A DNA stretch of 64,000 nucleotides from an uncultured Flavobacteriaceae bacterium (GCA_947500435.1 CANMRV010000002.1:434001-498000); one strand, 5' to 3'. Numbered from the stretch's first letter, positions 1 to 9,434 are shown. Notes: a model not told the origin generated them from the letters alone. Translations and numbers: made by a program.

Positions 1-1
1 C

Positions 2-424
2 TTAGAGGATAAAAAAATGGACCTTTCATCAAATTCCCTGGAAACAAGGGGAACCCGAATCACTTTTGAATGGAACGATGACCAAGCAGGATTTCTTTTT
101 CACTTTGTGGACCCCACCAAGAATTTCTTTGTTTGGGATAACTCAGTAGAAGACGATGAGGTAAGACACACGAATTTTCCTCAAGTTGCCACATCAAAAG
201 AGTATTATATCCCAGAAAATGCTCAAAATGGAGAATGGAAAATCAATGTGAATTATTTGGGTAATACCAGAATCAAACCGACCTATCTGCGAGTTACTAT
301 TCAATACGATTTTGGGTTAGCCACTGAAAGATTGGAAACAAAGCTTTACCGACTTTCAATTAAAGGTCAAGTTCAAGAATTATTTACATTACAAAAAAGT
401 AATCTTCTTGTAGGTTCCTATTAG
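2..424 (+). CDS. C-terminal end of a truncated gene, unknown function
   Basis: The reading frame is open from the first bases of the window through the Met codon at 17 and ends with TAG at 422-424. I therefore read this as the 3' end of a longer gene cut by the window edge, not a 135-residue protein. The visible part is beta-rich, with a stretch RITFEWNDDQAGFLFHFVDP followed by an Asn/Gly-containing segment. That pattern resembles the DUF2135/YfaP-like 'xWxxxxxDxDLHVxDP' beta-sandwich of secreted Bacteroidota proteins. It converges on the carboxylase gene with only 5 bp between the stops. Function cannot be named from this fragment. Confidence 0.55.
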   Translation, partial: LEDKKMDLSSNSLETRGTRITFEWNDDQAGFLFHFVDPTKNFFVWDNSVEDDEVRHTNFPQVATSKEYYIPENAQNGEWKINVNYLGNTRIKPTYLRVTIQYDFGLATERLETKLYRLSIKGQVQELFTLQKSNLLVGSY

Positions 425-429
425 AAAGA

Positions 430-2058
430 CTATACCTGCAAAACCCCCAAATTAAAAGGCTTTTCAATCGGTGCATGATTCGCCGCCTCGATTCCCATAG
501 AAATCCATTTTCGGGTATCCGTAGGTTCTATTATCGCATCCGTCCATAAACGAGCGGCAGCATAATAGGGGGAAACCTGATTATCGTAACGGTCTTTGAT
601 TTTATTAAAAAGTTCCGCCTCCTTTTCTTTAGTAATGGTTTCACCTTTCTTCTTTAAAGATGCTGTTTCGATTTGAAGCAAGACTTTTGCCGCGGAATTC
701 CCACTCATAACAGCTAACTCGGCACTTGGCCATGCAACAATTAATCTTGGGTCGTATGCTTTTCCACACATGGCGTAATTTCCTGCACCATAACTGTTTC
801 CGATAACTACGGTGAATTTTGGAACGACGGAATTACTAACCGCGTTTACCATTTTTGCGCCGTCTTTGATGATTCCACCATGCTCACTTTTGCTTCCTAC
901 CATGAATCCAGTCACATCTTGTAGGAAGACCAATGGAATTTTCTTTTGATTGCAATTGGCAATAAAACGGGTTGCTTTATCCGCAGAATCGGAATAGATA
1001 ACCCCACCAAATTGCATTTCGCCTTTGGCATTCTTAACCACCTTGCGTTGATTGGCAACAATGCCAACGGCCCATCCATCAATACGGGCATAACCTGTAA
1101 GAATGGTTTTTCCGTAGTCTTCTTTATACTGTTCGAATTCAGAATTATCAACCAAACGATTTATGATTTCAAGCATGTCATATTGGTCATGGCGCATTTG
1201 GGGCAAAGTGCCGTATAATTCTTTAGGGTCTAATTTTGGCTTCTGGGCTTTCTCTCGATTGTAACCGGCCTTGTCAAAATCACCAATTTTTCCAACAATA
1301 TTTTTAATCTTGTCCAAAGCGTCTTTGTCATCCTTAGCCTTGTAATCGGTTACTCCGCTGATTTCGCAATGCGTTGCAGCTCCACCGAGGGTTTCATTAT
1401 CTATGGATTCTCCAATTGCCGCTTTTACCAAATAGCTGCCGGCTAAGAAAATACTCCCAGTTTTATCGACTATCAAAGCTTCATCACTCATAATAGGCAA
1501 GTAGGCGCCACCGGCGACACAACTTCCCATAACTGCGGAAATCTGTGTAATCCCCATACTACTCATTACGGCATTGTTTCTAAAAATGCGTCCGAAGTGC
1601 TCCTTATCTGGAAATATCTCATCCTGCATAGGCAGATAAACACCAGCGCTATCTACCAAATAAATGATGGGAAGCTTATTTTCGATAGCGATTTCTTGTG
1701 CTCGCAAATTTTTCTTTCCGGTAATGGGGAACCAAGCTCCAGCCTTTACTGTAGCATCGTTTGCAACAACAATACATTGCTTTCCTTTTATATGCCCGAT
1801 TTTAATAACGACCCCACCCGATGGACAACCTCCATGCTCTTCGTACATACCTTCGCCTACCAAAGCCCCAATTTCAACTGCTTTAGAATCATCGTCCAAA
1901 AGGTAAGCGATACGCTCTCTTGCGGTCATTTTTCCTTTGGCATGATGCTTTTCAATGCGGCTCTTTCCACCACCTAACTTTACTTGGGCAAGGCGTTTTT
2001 TGAGTTCCGAGACTAGTAATTTATTATGATCTTCGTTTTTATTGAACTTGAGATCCAT
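430..2058 (-). CDS. Acyl-CoA carboxylase, carboxyltransferase (beta) subunit
   Basis: This is a 542-residue biotin-dependent carboxyltransferase subunit of the methylcrotonyl-/propionyl-CoA carboxylase type. It transfers the carboxyl group from biotin to an acyl-CoA in the cytoplasm. Visible support: the GGGKSRIEKHHAKGKMTARE N-terminal motif, NDATVKAGAWFPITGKKNLR, the GGAYLP oxyanion region in the N-half, and GNSYGAGNYAMCGKAYDPR in the C-half. The spacing and wording look closest to 3-methylcrotonyl-CoA carboxylase beta (leucine breakdown). I chose the ATG at 2058. The open frame extends 61 codons further, but that part is unlike the family and would overlap the divergent gene. No biotin-carboxylase subunit is in the window, so the substrate is not proven. 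Confidence 0.93.
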   Translation of the reverse strand: MDLKFNKNEDHNKLLVSELKKRLAQVKLGGGKSRIEKHHAKGKMTARERIAYLLDDDSKAVEIGALVGEGMYEEHGGCPSGGVVIKIGHIKGKQCIVVANDATVKAGAWFPITGKKNLRAQEIAIENKLPIIYLVDSAGVYLPMQDEIFPDKEHFGRIFRNNAVMSSMGITQISAVMGSCVAGGAYLPIMSDEALIVDKTGSIFLAGSYLVKAAIGESIDNETLGGAATHCEISGVTDYKAKDDKDALDKIKNIVGKIGDFDKAGYNREKAQKPKLDPKELYGTLPQMRHDQYDMLEIINRLVDNSEFEQYKEDYGKTILTGYARIDGWAVGIVANQRKVVKNAKGEMQFGGVIYSDSADKATRFIANCNQKKIPLVFLQDVTGFMVGSKSEHGGIIKDGAKMVNAVSNSVVPKFTVVIGNSYGAGNYAMCGKAYDPRLIVAWPSAELAVMSGNSAAKVLLQIETASLKKKGETITKEKEAELFNKIKDRYDNQVSPYYAAARLWTDAIIEPTDTRKWISMGIEAANHAPIEKPFNLGVLQV

Positions 2059-2106
2059 GTATGCTTTCGTTTCAATTATGCCATAAAGATAAGTACTTAA
2101 ATTGAC

Positions 2107-2114
2107 TACTTTTG
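2107..2114 (+). promoter_or_regulatory. Bacteroidota -7 box TACTTTTG
   Basis: This is an exact match to the Bacteroidota -7 consensus TAnnTTTG, 19 bp before the ATG of the Gfo/Idh/MocA gene, in the divergent intergenic region. I see no good TTTG -33 element at the usual spacing. Confidence 0.4.
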
Positions 2115-2132
2115 AGGAAATAATAGTAGTAT

Positions 2133-3116
2133 ATGAAGAGCTCAATAGGATGGGGCATACTAGGTCCCGGTAAAATTGCCCAAAAATTTGTTGATGACTT
2201 GAAACTAGTGGAAGGGGGTAGGTTAACCGCTGCCGCCTCACGATCTTTGAAGCGTGCTGAATCTTTTGCGCAAAAGAATCGTGCTGAATATGCTTTCGGC
2301 AGTTATGAGGAACTTTTCAGTTGCGATGCTGTTGATGTGATTTATGTAGCCACGCCCCACACGGGTCACATGGAATGGGCAATCAAAGCCATGCAAGCTG
2401 GAAAGCATGTTTTATGTGAAAAACCTTTGGGAGTAAATCTGGCGGAGGTTCAAGAAATGATTTCCACAGCTAAGGAAAACAAGGTCTTCCTGATGGAAGC
2501 ATTGTGGAGTCGGTTCAATCCTGCTATTCAAAGAGTGAAGCAGTTTATTGATGAAGGAAAACTAGGTAAGGTCGGTTATATACATGCCGATTTTGCTTTT
2601 TACGGTTTGGATGCCGATGAAGAGGGGCGTATTTTGAATCCTGATTTGGCAGGAGGTTCCATTCTAGACATAGGTATTTACCCCATATTTTTGGCCTATT
2701 TATTTCTAGGAAAGCCGATACGAATTAAATCCACTTCGAATTTTCACAAAACGGGTGCTGAAATACAGACTTCAATGATTTTTGAATATGAAGAGGCACA
2801 AGCCATTTTGTATAGTGGATTGACCTCAGAATCATCAATGCGTGCTGAAATTCAGGGTACCAGGGGTTCTATTTATATTGACCCAAGGTGGCATGAAACA
2901 GATGGATTTTCAATACATACTAAGAATTCTGAAAAAAGAGTCGATTCACCCACCAAAGGCAAAGGATACTCGCATGAAATCGAAGAAGTTCATTATTGTT
3001 TAAAAAAGGGCAAATTGCAAAGTGACCTATGGAGTCATCAAAATAGCATCGACCTGATAAGCCTTCTGGATGAAGTGAGACGACAGTCTGGTGTTGTTTT
3101 TCCATTTGAAGAATAA
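2133..3116 (+). CDS. Gfo/Idh/MocA family oxidoreductase
   Basis: This is a 327-residue NAD(P)-dependent sugar/diol dehydrogenase family protein. The N-terminal Rossmann fold starts GWGILGPGKIAQKF, a variant of GxGxxG. The family's catalytic-site motif follows as GKHVLCEKPLG at about residue 90. A C-terminal alpha/beta substrate domain contains GGSILDIGIYPI. The wording is closest to dimeric dihydrodiol dehydrogenase / glucose-fructose-oxidoreductase-like members. The substrate cannot be deduced. It is divergently transcribed from the carboxylase, with a -7 box between them. Confidence 0.9.
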   Translation: MKSSIGWGILGPGKIAQKFVDDLKLVEGGRLTAAASRSLKRAESFAQKNRAEYAFGSYEELFSCDAVDVIYVATPHTGHMEWAIKAMQAGKHVLCEKPLGVNLAEVQEMISTAKENKVFLMEALWSRFNPAIQRVKQFIDEGKLGKVGYIHADFAFYGLDADEEGRILNPDLAGGSILDIGIYPIFLAYLFLGKPIRIKSTSNFHKTGAEIQTSMIFEYEEAQAILYSGLTSESSMRAEIQGTRGSIYIDPRWHETDGFSIHTKNSEKRVDSPTKGKGYSHEIEEVHYCLKKGKLQSDLWSHQNSIDLISLLDEVRRQSGVVFPFEE

Positions 3117-3198
3117 AGTGTTAAATCATCAGGGTATTTCCTGTATTTTTCACGATATTTGAAGCTACCACAAACCAAACCAACCAAAAATTTACACG

Positions 3199-3381
3199 AT
3201 GGGAATGAACAAAAATACCGTGCTCGCTTGGGCGACTTTTATAATGATTTTAGTAGGCTGTGCGCTTATTGCACTCGGTGCGTTCAGATACGATGATGTC
3301 GCTGGATGGGGCTTCGCCTCAGTAGGAATCGGATTTTTTGCCATCGCTTGGGTTTTTAATGCCCTTAAAGGAAGAGTTTAA
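3199..3381 (+). CDS. Small two-helix membrane protein (CAL67264-type)
   Basis: This is a 60-residue protein with two predicted membrane helices (about residues 9-27 and 34-54) separated by a short polar loop with FRYDDVAG. It sits 48 bp before ettA in the same direction, so the two are probably co-transcribed. From memory, this pairing of a ~60-residue membrane protein with ettA is common in flavobacteria, where the small protein is called 'CAL67264 family membrane protein'. Its function is unknown. Confidence 0.8.
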   Translation: MGMNKNTVLAWATFIMILVGCALIALGAFRYDDVAGWGFASVGIGFFAIAWVFNALKGRV

Positions 3382-3429
3382 GCAACTCAAGTTCAAACAC
3401 AAATTTCAAATTCAAAAATACATTTATAA

Positions 3430-5121
3430 ATGTCTGACGATAAAAAGGTCATTTTTTCAATGTCTGGGGTGACCAAGACCTTTAAAACTGCAAATACACC
3501 AGTACTCAAGAATATTTACCTAAGTTTTTTCTACGGAGCTAAAATTGGTATTCTGGGACTTAACGGTTCTGGTAAATCTACTTTGCTAAAGATTATTGCC
3601 GGAGTTGATAAAAACTACCAAGGTGATGTTGTTTTTTCTCCTGGATATAATGTAGGATACTTGGAGCAAGAGCCGCAATTGGATGAAGACAAGACCGTAC
3701 TAGAGATTGTAAAAGAAGGAGTGGCTGAAACGGTTGCTATACTTGACGAGTACAACAAAATCAATGATATGTTCGGCTTGCCAGAAGTCTATGAAGATGC
3801 TGACAAGATGCAGAAGCTAATGGATAAGCAAGCTGTATTACAAGATCAAATCGACGCATCGAACGCATGGGAGTTAGATACCAAGCTCGAAATCGCGATG
3901 GATGCACTTCGTACTCCGGATTCCGATAAGAAGATTGGTGTTTTATCTGGAGGGGAAAGGCGAAGGGTTGCGCTGTGCAGATTGTTACTACAAGAACCTG
4001 AAATCCTTCTATTAGATGAGCCTACCAACCATTTGGATGCAGAATCTGTACATTGGTTAGAACATCATTTGGCGCAATACAAAGGAACGGTCATAGCTGT
4101 AACACACGATAGGTATTTCTTGGATAATGTGGCTGGTTGGATTCTTGAATTGGATAGGGGAGAAGGTATTCCTTGGAAAGGGAATTATTCTAGTTGGTTA
4201 GATCAGAAGTCTAAACGTTTGGCGCAGGAAAGCAAAACGGCTTCGAAACGTCAAAAAACCTTGGAGCGCGAGCTTGAGTGGGTAAGACAAGGTGCTAAAG
4301 GAAGGCAAACCAAACAAAAAGCGCGTTTGAAGAACTACGACAAACTTATGAGTCAAGACCAAAAACAACTTGACGAAAAGCTCGAAATCTATATTCCAAA
4401 CGGACCACGTTTGGGAACCAATGTCATTGAGGCCAAAGGAGTCAGTAAAGCCTATGATGATAAATTGCTTTATGAAGACCTGAACTTTACTTTGCCCCAA
4501 GCTGGAATTGTGGGTGTCATTGGTCCTAATGGTGCTGGTAAGACTACAATTTTCAGAATGATAATGGGCGAGGAAACTCCTGATAAAGGAGAGTTTATTG
4601 TCGGTGACACCGCTAAGATTGCCTATGTCGACCAGAAGCATTCCAATATAGATTCAGAAAAAACAATTTGGCAGAACTTTTCTGATGAACAGGAACTGGT
4701 TATGATGGGTGGACGCCAAGTAAATTCCAGAGCCTATTTAAGTCGTTTCAATTTTTCAGGGAGTGAGCAGAACAAAAAGGTAAGTATGCTTTCTGGTGGA
4801 GAAAGAAACCGTCTTCATCTGGCTATGACACTAAAAGAAGAGGGTAATGTTTTGCTTTTAGATGAACCAACTAATGATTTAGATGTCAATACTTTACGTG
4901 CGCTCGAAGAAGGTCTTGAAAATTTCGCGGGATGTGCTGTAGTCATTTCGCACGACAGGTGGTTTTTAGATAGAATCTGTACACATATATTAGCCTTTGA
5001 AGGAGATTCACAAGTGTATTTCTTTGAAGGTTCTTTCTCCGATTATGAGGAAAATAAGAAGAAACGTTTGGGTGGGGATTTGATTCCGAAGCGTATAAAG
5101 TATAAGAAGTTGATTCGATAG
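3430..5121 (+). CDS. ettA: Energy-dependent translational throttle protein EttA (ABC-F)
   Basis: This is a 563-residue ABC-F ATPase without membrane segments, with two tandem nucleotide-binding domains. Domain 1 has Walker A GLNGSGKST (near residue 42), signature LSGGERRRVAL and Walker B LLLDEPTNHLDAES. Domain 2 has GPNGAGKTT, LSGGERNRLHLA and LLLDEPTNDLDVNT. A charged Lys/Arg/Gln-rich linker of roughly 80 residues joins them, and an arm-like insertion lies in domain 1. By family knowledge, EttA binds the ribosomal E site and gates the first elongation step according to the ATP/ADP level. Length and motifs match the family. A strong terminator follows. Confidence 0.94.
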   Translation: MSDDKKVIFSMSGVTKTFKTANTPVLKNIYLSFFYGAKIGILGLNGSGKSTLLKIIAGVDKNYQGDVVFSPGYNVGYLEQEPQLDEDKTVLEIVKEGVAETVAILDEYNKINDMFGLPEVYEDADKMQKLMDKQAVLQDQIDASNAWELDTKLEIAMDALRTPDSDKKIGVLSGGERRRVALCRLLLQEPEILLLDEPTNHLDAESVHWLEHHLAQYKGTVIAVTHDRYFLDNVAGWILELDRGEGIPWKGNYSSWLDQKSKRLAQESKTASKRQKTLERELEWVRQGAKGRQTKQKARLKNYDKLMSQDQKQLDEKLEIYIPNGPRLGTNVIEAKGVSKAYDDKLLYEDLNFTLPQAGIVGVIGPNGAGKTTIFRMIMGEETPDKGEFIVGDTAKIAYVDQKHSNIDSEKTIWQNFSDEQELVMMGGRQVNSRAYLSRFNFSGSEQNKKVSMLSGGERNRLHLAMTLKEEGNVLLLDEPTNDLDVNTLRALEEGLENFAGCAVVISHDRWFLDRICTHILAFEGDSQVYFFEGSFSDYEENKKKRLGGDLIPKRIKYKKLIR

Positions 5122-5158
5122 CTTAACAGTAATAAGTACGAAGTAAATAATATAAAGT

Positions 5159-5191
5159 AAAAGCTTCTAAGAATTTCTTAGAAGCTTTTTT
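5159..5191 (+). terminator. Intrinsic terminator after ettA
   Basis: A 13-bp perfect stem (AAAAGCTTCTAAG, loop AATTT, CTTAGAAGCTTTT) runs into a T-tract. The flanking A-run means it may also serve the convergent MBL-fold gene on the minus strand. Confidence 0.85.
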
Positions 5192-5247
5192 GACTGTTTT
5201 AACAAAGAAAGTATATTGTGGTTATACGCTTCATCTTATTTCTCCTT

Positions 5248-6072
5248 TCAATACTCATCATTAGGATACCAATCCAGTTGCACAACTTCTAAATCCGGAT
5301 TCCCAGCATAGACCATAGCTTTAAATTTCGCCACATCGCTGACATCAGGCCTTCCTCTATAATGATATGGATACATTTGTTTGGGTTTAAATTCCAAAAC
5401 AGCACTTGCGGCACTTTCGGGAGTCATGGTATAGGGTAAGTTCATGCAGATAAAGGCTTTGTCAATATTTTGTAAAGCCCTCATTTCAGGAATATCTTCA
5501 GTATCACCTGAAAAATAAAGACGTTGTCCGTCAATATTTAATACATACCCATTTCCTCTTCCTTTGGTATGGAATTTTAGCGCTTCTTCGCGTATATTGT
5601 ACATAGGTATGGCTTCAACAGTAATTCCGTAGCGTTCTTTAGATTCTCCGTTGTCTAAAATATCAAGCTGAGGGGTAAAATCACTAGGAATTTTATCCGC
5701 AACGGCCTGCGGTACTATAATCTTGGCCTTTTCAGTATTTAAAGCTTCCAAGGTTTCGACACTTAAATGATCACCATGAACATCAGTAATTAGTATCAAA
5801 TCAGGTTGTTTTTGACCTTCAAAGGCTTCTAAACCGCCAACAGGGTCAATATATATGGTAATATCATTCCATTCCAAAATGGCAGTTGCATGTTCTATAG
5901 GAATGATTTTAACATTAGAATCTTGAGGCTCAGTAAAAACCTTAGATGGAGGAGATGGTGCGCCGTGTGTATCTTTAATTTCCGAATCTATTAATGGTTT
6001 TGTTTTCTGATTTTCTTTACATCTAGCAAGAAGGGCACATCCTATAAGTAGTATGAGTGTTCTTTTCATCAT
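5248..6072 (-). CDS. MBL-fold (UlaG-like) hydrolase, probable lipoprotein
   Basis: This is a 274-residue metallo-beta-lactamase-fold protein with a hydrophobic leader ending LLARC, read here as a loose lipobox with the Cys lipidated. The order of motifs fits UlaG-like hydrolases: IEHATAILEW, YIDPVGG, the metal motif TDVHGDHLS, LYFSGDTED, and a late YPYHY histidine. The usual HxHxDH reads DxHxDH here. I believe Asp for the first His is a recurring variant in this subfamily, so I still expect a metal site. It probably sits in the periplasm or on the outer membrane. The substrate is unknown. Confidence 0.82.
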   Translation of the reverse strand: MMKRTLILLIGCALLARCKENQKTKPLIDSEIKDTHGAPSPPSKVFTEPQDSNVKIIPIEHATAILEWNDITIYIDPVGGLEAFEGQKQPDLILITDVHGDHLSVETLEALNTEKAKIIVPQAVADKIPSDFTPQLDILDNGESKERYGITVEAIPMYNIREEALKFHTKGRGNGYVLNIDGQRLYFSGDTEDIPEMRALQNIDKAFICMNLPYTMTPESAASAVLEFKPKQMYPYHYRGRPDVSDVAKFKAMVYAGNPDLEVVQLDWYPNDEY

Positions 6073-6156
6073 TCTTATTTATTTAGTGTTTGTATTATTT
6101 GAGATTTTCATGACCACTTATAAATTCTTTTTAAAGAGAGACCATAATTCAGACTA

Positions 6157-6191
6157 ACATCGTGCACCAGACACCGTGCATCCAACCACTT
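6157..6191. repeat. Degenerate 7-bp repeat array after a stop codon
   Basis: Five consecutive 7-bp units (ACATCGT, GCACCAG, ACACCGT, GCATCCA, ACCACTT) run directly into the stop codon of the minus-strand GNAT gene. The unit length, phase and part of the sequence match the longer array at 28685-28761. Confidence 0.5.
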
Positions 6192-6658
6192 CACTTCACT
6201 AAACTCAGTTCCATCTTAACATCACTTCGGGCATAGGGCAAATCTTTCTCAAGCTCTATATCTTTAAATCCGTATTTGCGGTAGATGTGTAAGGCGGTGG
6301 GGAGTTTTGTACTGGAGTAAAGCGTGATAGCATCCCATTTATTCTTTTTGGCAAAATCTATAGCGAAGGACAGTAGTTGTTGACCTATTCTAAGTCCCTG
6401 ATAATTTGGGTCTACAGCCATTTTTCCCAATTCAAAATGATTCTTCTTATAAGGTATCAAGGAAAAGCATCCAACGATAGCATTTTCATATTCCGCCATA
6501 AAAATATAACCCCCAACACCTAAGATAGAATTCTCACAATCACTTAGAAGCACTTCATCTTTAGGCTCTACATAAAAGTATTTTTCAAGCCAAGCGATGT
6601 TCAAATCCTTGAAATGGTCGGCATATTTAGACTGAAAAGGAAATATTTTTAAAGACAT
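6191..6658 (-). CDS. GNAT family N-acetyltransferase
   Basis: This is a 155-residue single-domain GNAT fold. The acetyl-CoA-binding motif A is clear: KMAVDPNYQGLRIGQQLL, the Q/RxxGxG/A type. It is followed by WDAITLYSSTKLPTALHIYRKYGF, the usual motif B with the 'A..lY.k.GF' ending. The cofactor role is well supported. The acceptor substrate is not identifiable. It stands alone, with a 7-bp repeat array beginning at its stop codon. Confidence 0.88.
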   Translation of the reverse strand: MSLKIFPFQSKYADHFKDLNIAWLEKYFYVEPKDEVLLSDCENSILGVGGYIFMAEYENAIVGCFSLIPYKKNHFELGKMAVDPNYQGLRIGQQLLSFAIDFAKKNKWDAITLYSSTKLPTALHIYRKYGFKDIELEKDLPYARSDVKMELSLVK

Positions 6659-6832
6659 ACTTTTTTCGAAATATCGTGTTTCATCGATAAAGTTAGGGCT
6701 TTCAACGGATTAGGTTTTACTTACATCTAATTTTTTTCATCCAAAAAATCTAAACTGAAAATCCAGCCGTATATAGACTGATACAAACAAATACTTATTC
6801 ACAAATTAACGAGAGTAATTAATTTTTACATT

Positions 6833-7720
6833 ATGACTGAAACAAAAAGTAACAACGGATTAAAAGTATTAGCTGGCTTGCTTGGCGTAGTACTATTAGG
6901 TGTTATCATCTATACAGTTAGTCTTTATCAAGAAAAGAAAAAGAACGAGGCTGTATTATCTTCAGAAAAAGAGTTGGTAGTTGAAGATTTAAATAGCTTA
7001 AAGTCTGAATATGACAAAGCGATTTTAGAGAGTAACGCAACAAACGAAGAGCTAGTTTCTGCTAGAGATAATATTGCAAAATATATCGATTCTGTTAAAA
7101 CTATGAAAGCGGATATTTCTTCTTTATCTAGATACAGAAGACAAGTAAGCGTTTTGAAAGCTGAGAGAGCACAATTGTTGAAGCAAGTTGATTCTTTAAA
7201 GACATCAAACACTTTGATTGCTATGCAACGTGACTCTACATATACTGAGTTAGAGAAGCAAACTGTTTTCAACGATTCTTTGGTTGTTCAAAACACGCAA
7301 TTGGCTGATGTAGTTGAAAAAGGTTCAGCTATGAACCTGACTGCTTTTAACGTTGATGCTGTAAAAGAGCGTAAGAGTGGAAAATTAGTTTCTACTTCTA
7401 GAGCGAGGTCTACTGACAAATTTAAAGTTTGCTTTACGGTTGCAAAAAATGCAATAGCAGGAGCTGGAGATAGAGAGTTTTTCTTAGAAGTACTTGACCC
7501 TCAAGGAAATGTAATGGGAGAGAGTTATTCTAAGACCAATGATAACGGAGGTTCTATTACATATAGTAAAGGAACAAACTTCTACTATGAAAACCAGGCT
7601 TTAGATGTATGTGATTATATCAGTAAGCCAGCTGGGGAATTCCAAAAAGGAAACTACATGGTCAATGTTTATGATGACGGATTAAAATTATTAGGAAACG
7701 TGAAGTTTACTTTGAAGTAA
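6833..7720 (+). CDS. Membrane-anchored coiled-coil protein
   Basis: This is a 295-residue protein with a short cytoplasmic N-terminus, one membrane helix (about residues 10-28, AGLLGVVLLGVIIYTVSLY), a long heptad-rich coiled coil (about 32-165, many Leu/Lys/Glu/Ser) and a beta-rich C-terminal domain (about 168-295) with two Cys residues. Related flavobacterial proteins are often mislabelled 'chromosome partitioning protein ParA', but there is no Walker motif here. It is most likely a periplasm-facing structural protein. The TAA is followed by a strong terminator, so it is a single-gene unit. Confidence 0.75.
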   Translation: MTETKSNNGLKVLAGLLGVVLLGVIIYTVSLYQEKKKNEAVLSSEKELVVEDLNSLKSEYDKAILESNATNEELVSARDNIAKYIDSVKTMKADISSLSRYRRQVSVLKAERAQLLKQVDSLKTSNTLIAMQRDSTYTELEKQTVFNDSLVVQNTQLADVVEKGSAMNLTAFNVDAVKERKSGKLVSTSRARSTDKFKVCFTVAKNAIAGAGDREFFLEVLDPQGNVMGESYSKTNDNGGSITYSKGTNFYYENQALDVCDYISKPAGEFQKGNYMVNVYDDGLKLLGNVKFTLK

Positions 7721-7740
7721 TTATACACTATCCATTAATA

Positions 7741-7776
7741 AAAAGGGGTCAATCGTTAACGATTGACCCTTTTTTT
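7741..7776 (+). terminator. Intrinsic terminator
   Basis: A perfect 12-bp palindromic stem (GGGTCAATCGTT / AACGATTGACCC at 7746-7769) is flanked by an A-run and followed by seven T residues. It lies just after the coiled-coil protein gene. Confidence 0.85.
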
Positions 7777-7794
7777 ATGTTTTGATTTAGGAAT

Positions 7795-7902
7795 GCCTGT
7801 TTAATTTTCCCAAACCCTAAAGGGGTTTAAAACAGGCTGAATTGAGTTTGAAGTAAGGAAGTCTTCCCCAACCCTAAAGGATGGACTTCATTACTTCAAA
7901 CT
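7795..7902. repeat. Two adjacent palindromes sharing an AACCCTAAAGG core
   Basis: Palindrome 1 has arms GCCTGTTT (7795-7802) and AAACAGGC (7830-7837), with an inner AAACCC/GGGTTT hairpin. Palindrome 2 has 12-bp arms AGTTTGAAGTAA (7845-7856) and TTACTTCAAACT (7891-7902), plus GAAGTC/GACTTC inside. The loops of both carry AACCCTAAAGG. The right arm of palindrome 2 is the last codons and stop of fumC. Confidence 0.6.
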
Positions 7903-9288
7903 ACCTACCATGTCCTCAGGTTTTACCCACGCATCATATTCTTCGGCAGTAACATAGCCGAGGTTGACAGCTTCTGTTTTTAAGGTAGTTCCATTTTTAT
8001 GAGCTGTATTAGCAATCTCAGCAGCCTTATAGTATCCTATTTTTGTGTTTAATGCGGTAACTAGCATCAATGAGTTGTTTAATAGCTCTTTAATGACTTC
8101 ATGATTAGGTTCTATTCCCGCCGCGCAGTTTAGGTCAAAACTAACACATGCATCGCCGATAAGTTCTGCAGACTGCAAAATGTTGGCTGCCATCATGGGC
8201 TTGAAAACGTTCAATTCATAATGCCCTTGTGTGCCACCTACACCTATAGCTACATCATTGCCCATTACTTGTGCGCAAACCATTGTCAATGCTTCACATT
8301 GAGTAGGATTCACTTTTCCTGGCATAATCGAACTTCCTGGCTCGTTTGCTGGAATTATGATTTCTCCAATCCCTGAGCGAGGTCCTGATGCCATCATTCG
8401 AATATCATTGGCTATTTTATTAAGTGACACAGCGAGCTGCTTTAAAGCTCCATGGCTTTCAACAATCGCATCATGTGCGGCCAAAGCCTCAAACTTGTTA
8501 TCAGCTGTTTTAAAGGGTAGGCCCGCGAATTCGGCTATATATTTGGAGACTAGAACATCATAGCCTGCTGGAGTATTAAGTCCCGTTCCAACAGCAGTAC
8601 CACCAAGAGCTAGTTCGCTCAGATGATCCAAGGTGTTTTTTAAAGCTTTAATCCCATGGTCGAGTTGCGAAACATAACCTGAGAATTCTTGACCAAGGGT
8701 TAGGGGAGTGGCATCCATTAAATGGGTGCGGCCAATTTTTACCACATCTTTAAATGTTTCAGATTTTTTCGCCAAGGTATCACGAAGCTGGGTCACACCA
8801 GGAATCGTAGTTTCTACAATTTTTTTATACGCTGCGATATGCATTCCAGTGGGGAAAGTATCATTCGAAGATTGTGATTTGTTGACGTCATCATTCGGTT
8901 GAATCGTTTTTTCTCCTTCTCCGATTACTTTTCCTGCCATTTCATGGGCGCGATTTGCAATTACTTCATTGACATTCATATTGCTCTGCGTGCCAGAACC
9001 AGTTTGCCAAATAACCAAGGGAAACTGGTCATCGTGTTTTCTTTCTAAAATCTCATCACAAACGGCAGCTATCATATCGCGTTTTTCTTCGGATAATGCC
9101 CCTAATTCACAATTGGTGTATGCCGCCGCTTTCTTTAAATAGGCAAATCCATAAACAACATCCAAAGGCATGGAAGCTGAAGGTCCTATTTTAAAGTTAT
9201 TTCGCGAACGTTCGGTTTGTGCACCCCAATATTTATCAGATGGGACTTCAACCTTGCCCATTGTATCTTTTTCTATTCTGAAACTCAT
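7891..9288 (-). CDS. fumC: Class II fumarate hydratase
   Basis: This is a 465-residue FumC that catalyses fumarate + water to malate in the TCA cycle in the cytoplasm. The start [28 protein letters not shown] is typical. The fumarase/aspartase signature [15 protein letters not shown] is intact. The substrate motifs [12 protein letters not shown] and [20 protein letters not shown] match class II fumarases rather than aspartase. Length matches E. coli FumC (467). It is a monocistronic unit with an exact -7 box upstream. Confidence 0.97.
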   Translation of the reverse strand: MSFRIEKDTMGKVEVPSDKYWGAQTERSRNNFKIGPSASMPLDVVYGFAYLKKAAAYTNCELGALSEEKRDMIAAVCDEILERKHDDQFPLVIWQTGSGTQSNMNVNEVIANRAHEMAGKVIGEGEKTIQPNDDVNKSQSSNDTFPTGMHIAAYKKIVETTIPGVTQLRDTLAKKSETFKDVVKIGRTHLMDATPLTLGQEFSGYVSQLDHGIKALKNTLDHLSELALGGTAVGTGLNTPAGYDVLVSKYIAEFAGLPFKTADNKFEALAAHDAIVESHGALKQLAVSLNKIANDIRMMASGPRSGIGEIIIPANEPGSSIMPGKVNPTQCEALTMVCAQVMGNDVAIGVGGTQGHYELNVFKPMMAANILQSAELIGDACVSFDLNCAAGIEPNHEVIKELLNNSLMLVTALNTKIGYYKAAEIANTAHKNGTTLKTEAVNLGYVTAEEYDAWVKPEDMVGSLK

Positions 9289-9312
9289 GTTTTAAAGATT
9301 TTTGTATTACTA

Positions 9313-9320
9313 CAAAGTTA
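9313..9320 (-). promoter_or_regulatory. -7 box TAACTTTG upstream of fumC
   Basis: This is an exact TAnnTTTG match on the minus strand, 24 bp before the fumC ATG. No convincing -33 partner was seen. Confidence 0.4.
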
Positions 9321-9382
9321 GCGGTTTGCAATTTTATTTCCTCTTGGGAATGAAGTAATTCAATATTTTTTTCAATTTTGAC

Positions 9383-9414
9383 TTGCAGGATGTATTCTTT
9401 TCAAAGTATCTTTG
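9383..9414 (+). promoter_or_regulatory. Promoter: TTG -33 and TATCTTTG -7
   Basis: TATCTTTG at 9407-9414 fits TAnnTTTG and has a TTG at 9383-9385, 21 bp upstream. The expected transcription start (about 9421) lies downstream of the earlier ATG at 9378, so translation should start at 9435. Confidence 0.45.
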
Positions 9415-9434
9415 CAGTAATAAAACTATTACCC

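Noticed and set aside
2059..2241. 61-codon N-terminal extension of the carboxylase
   Set aside because: It is unlike the family N-terminus and would overlap the divergent oxidoreductase gene and its promoter.
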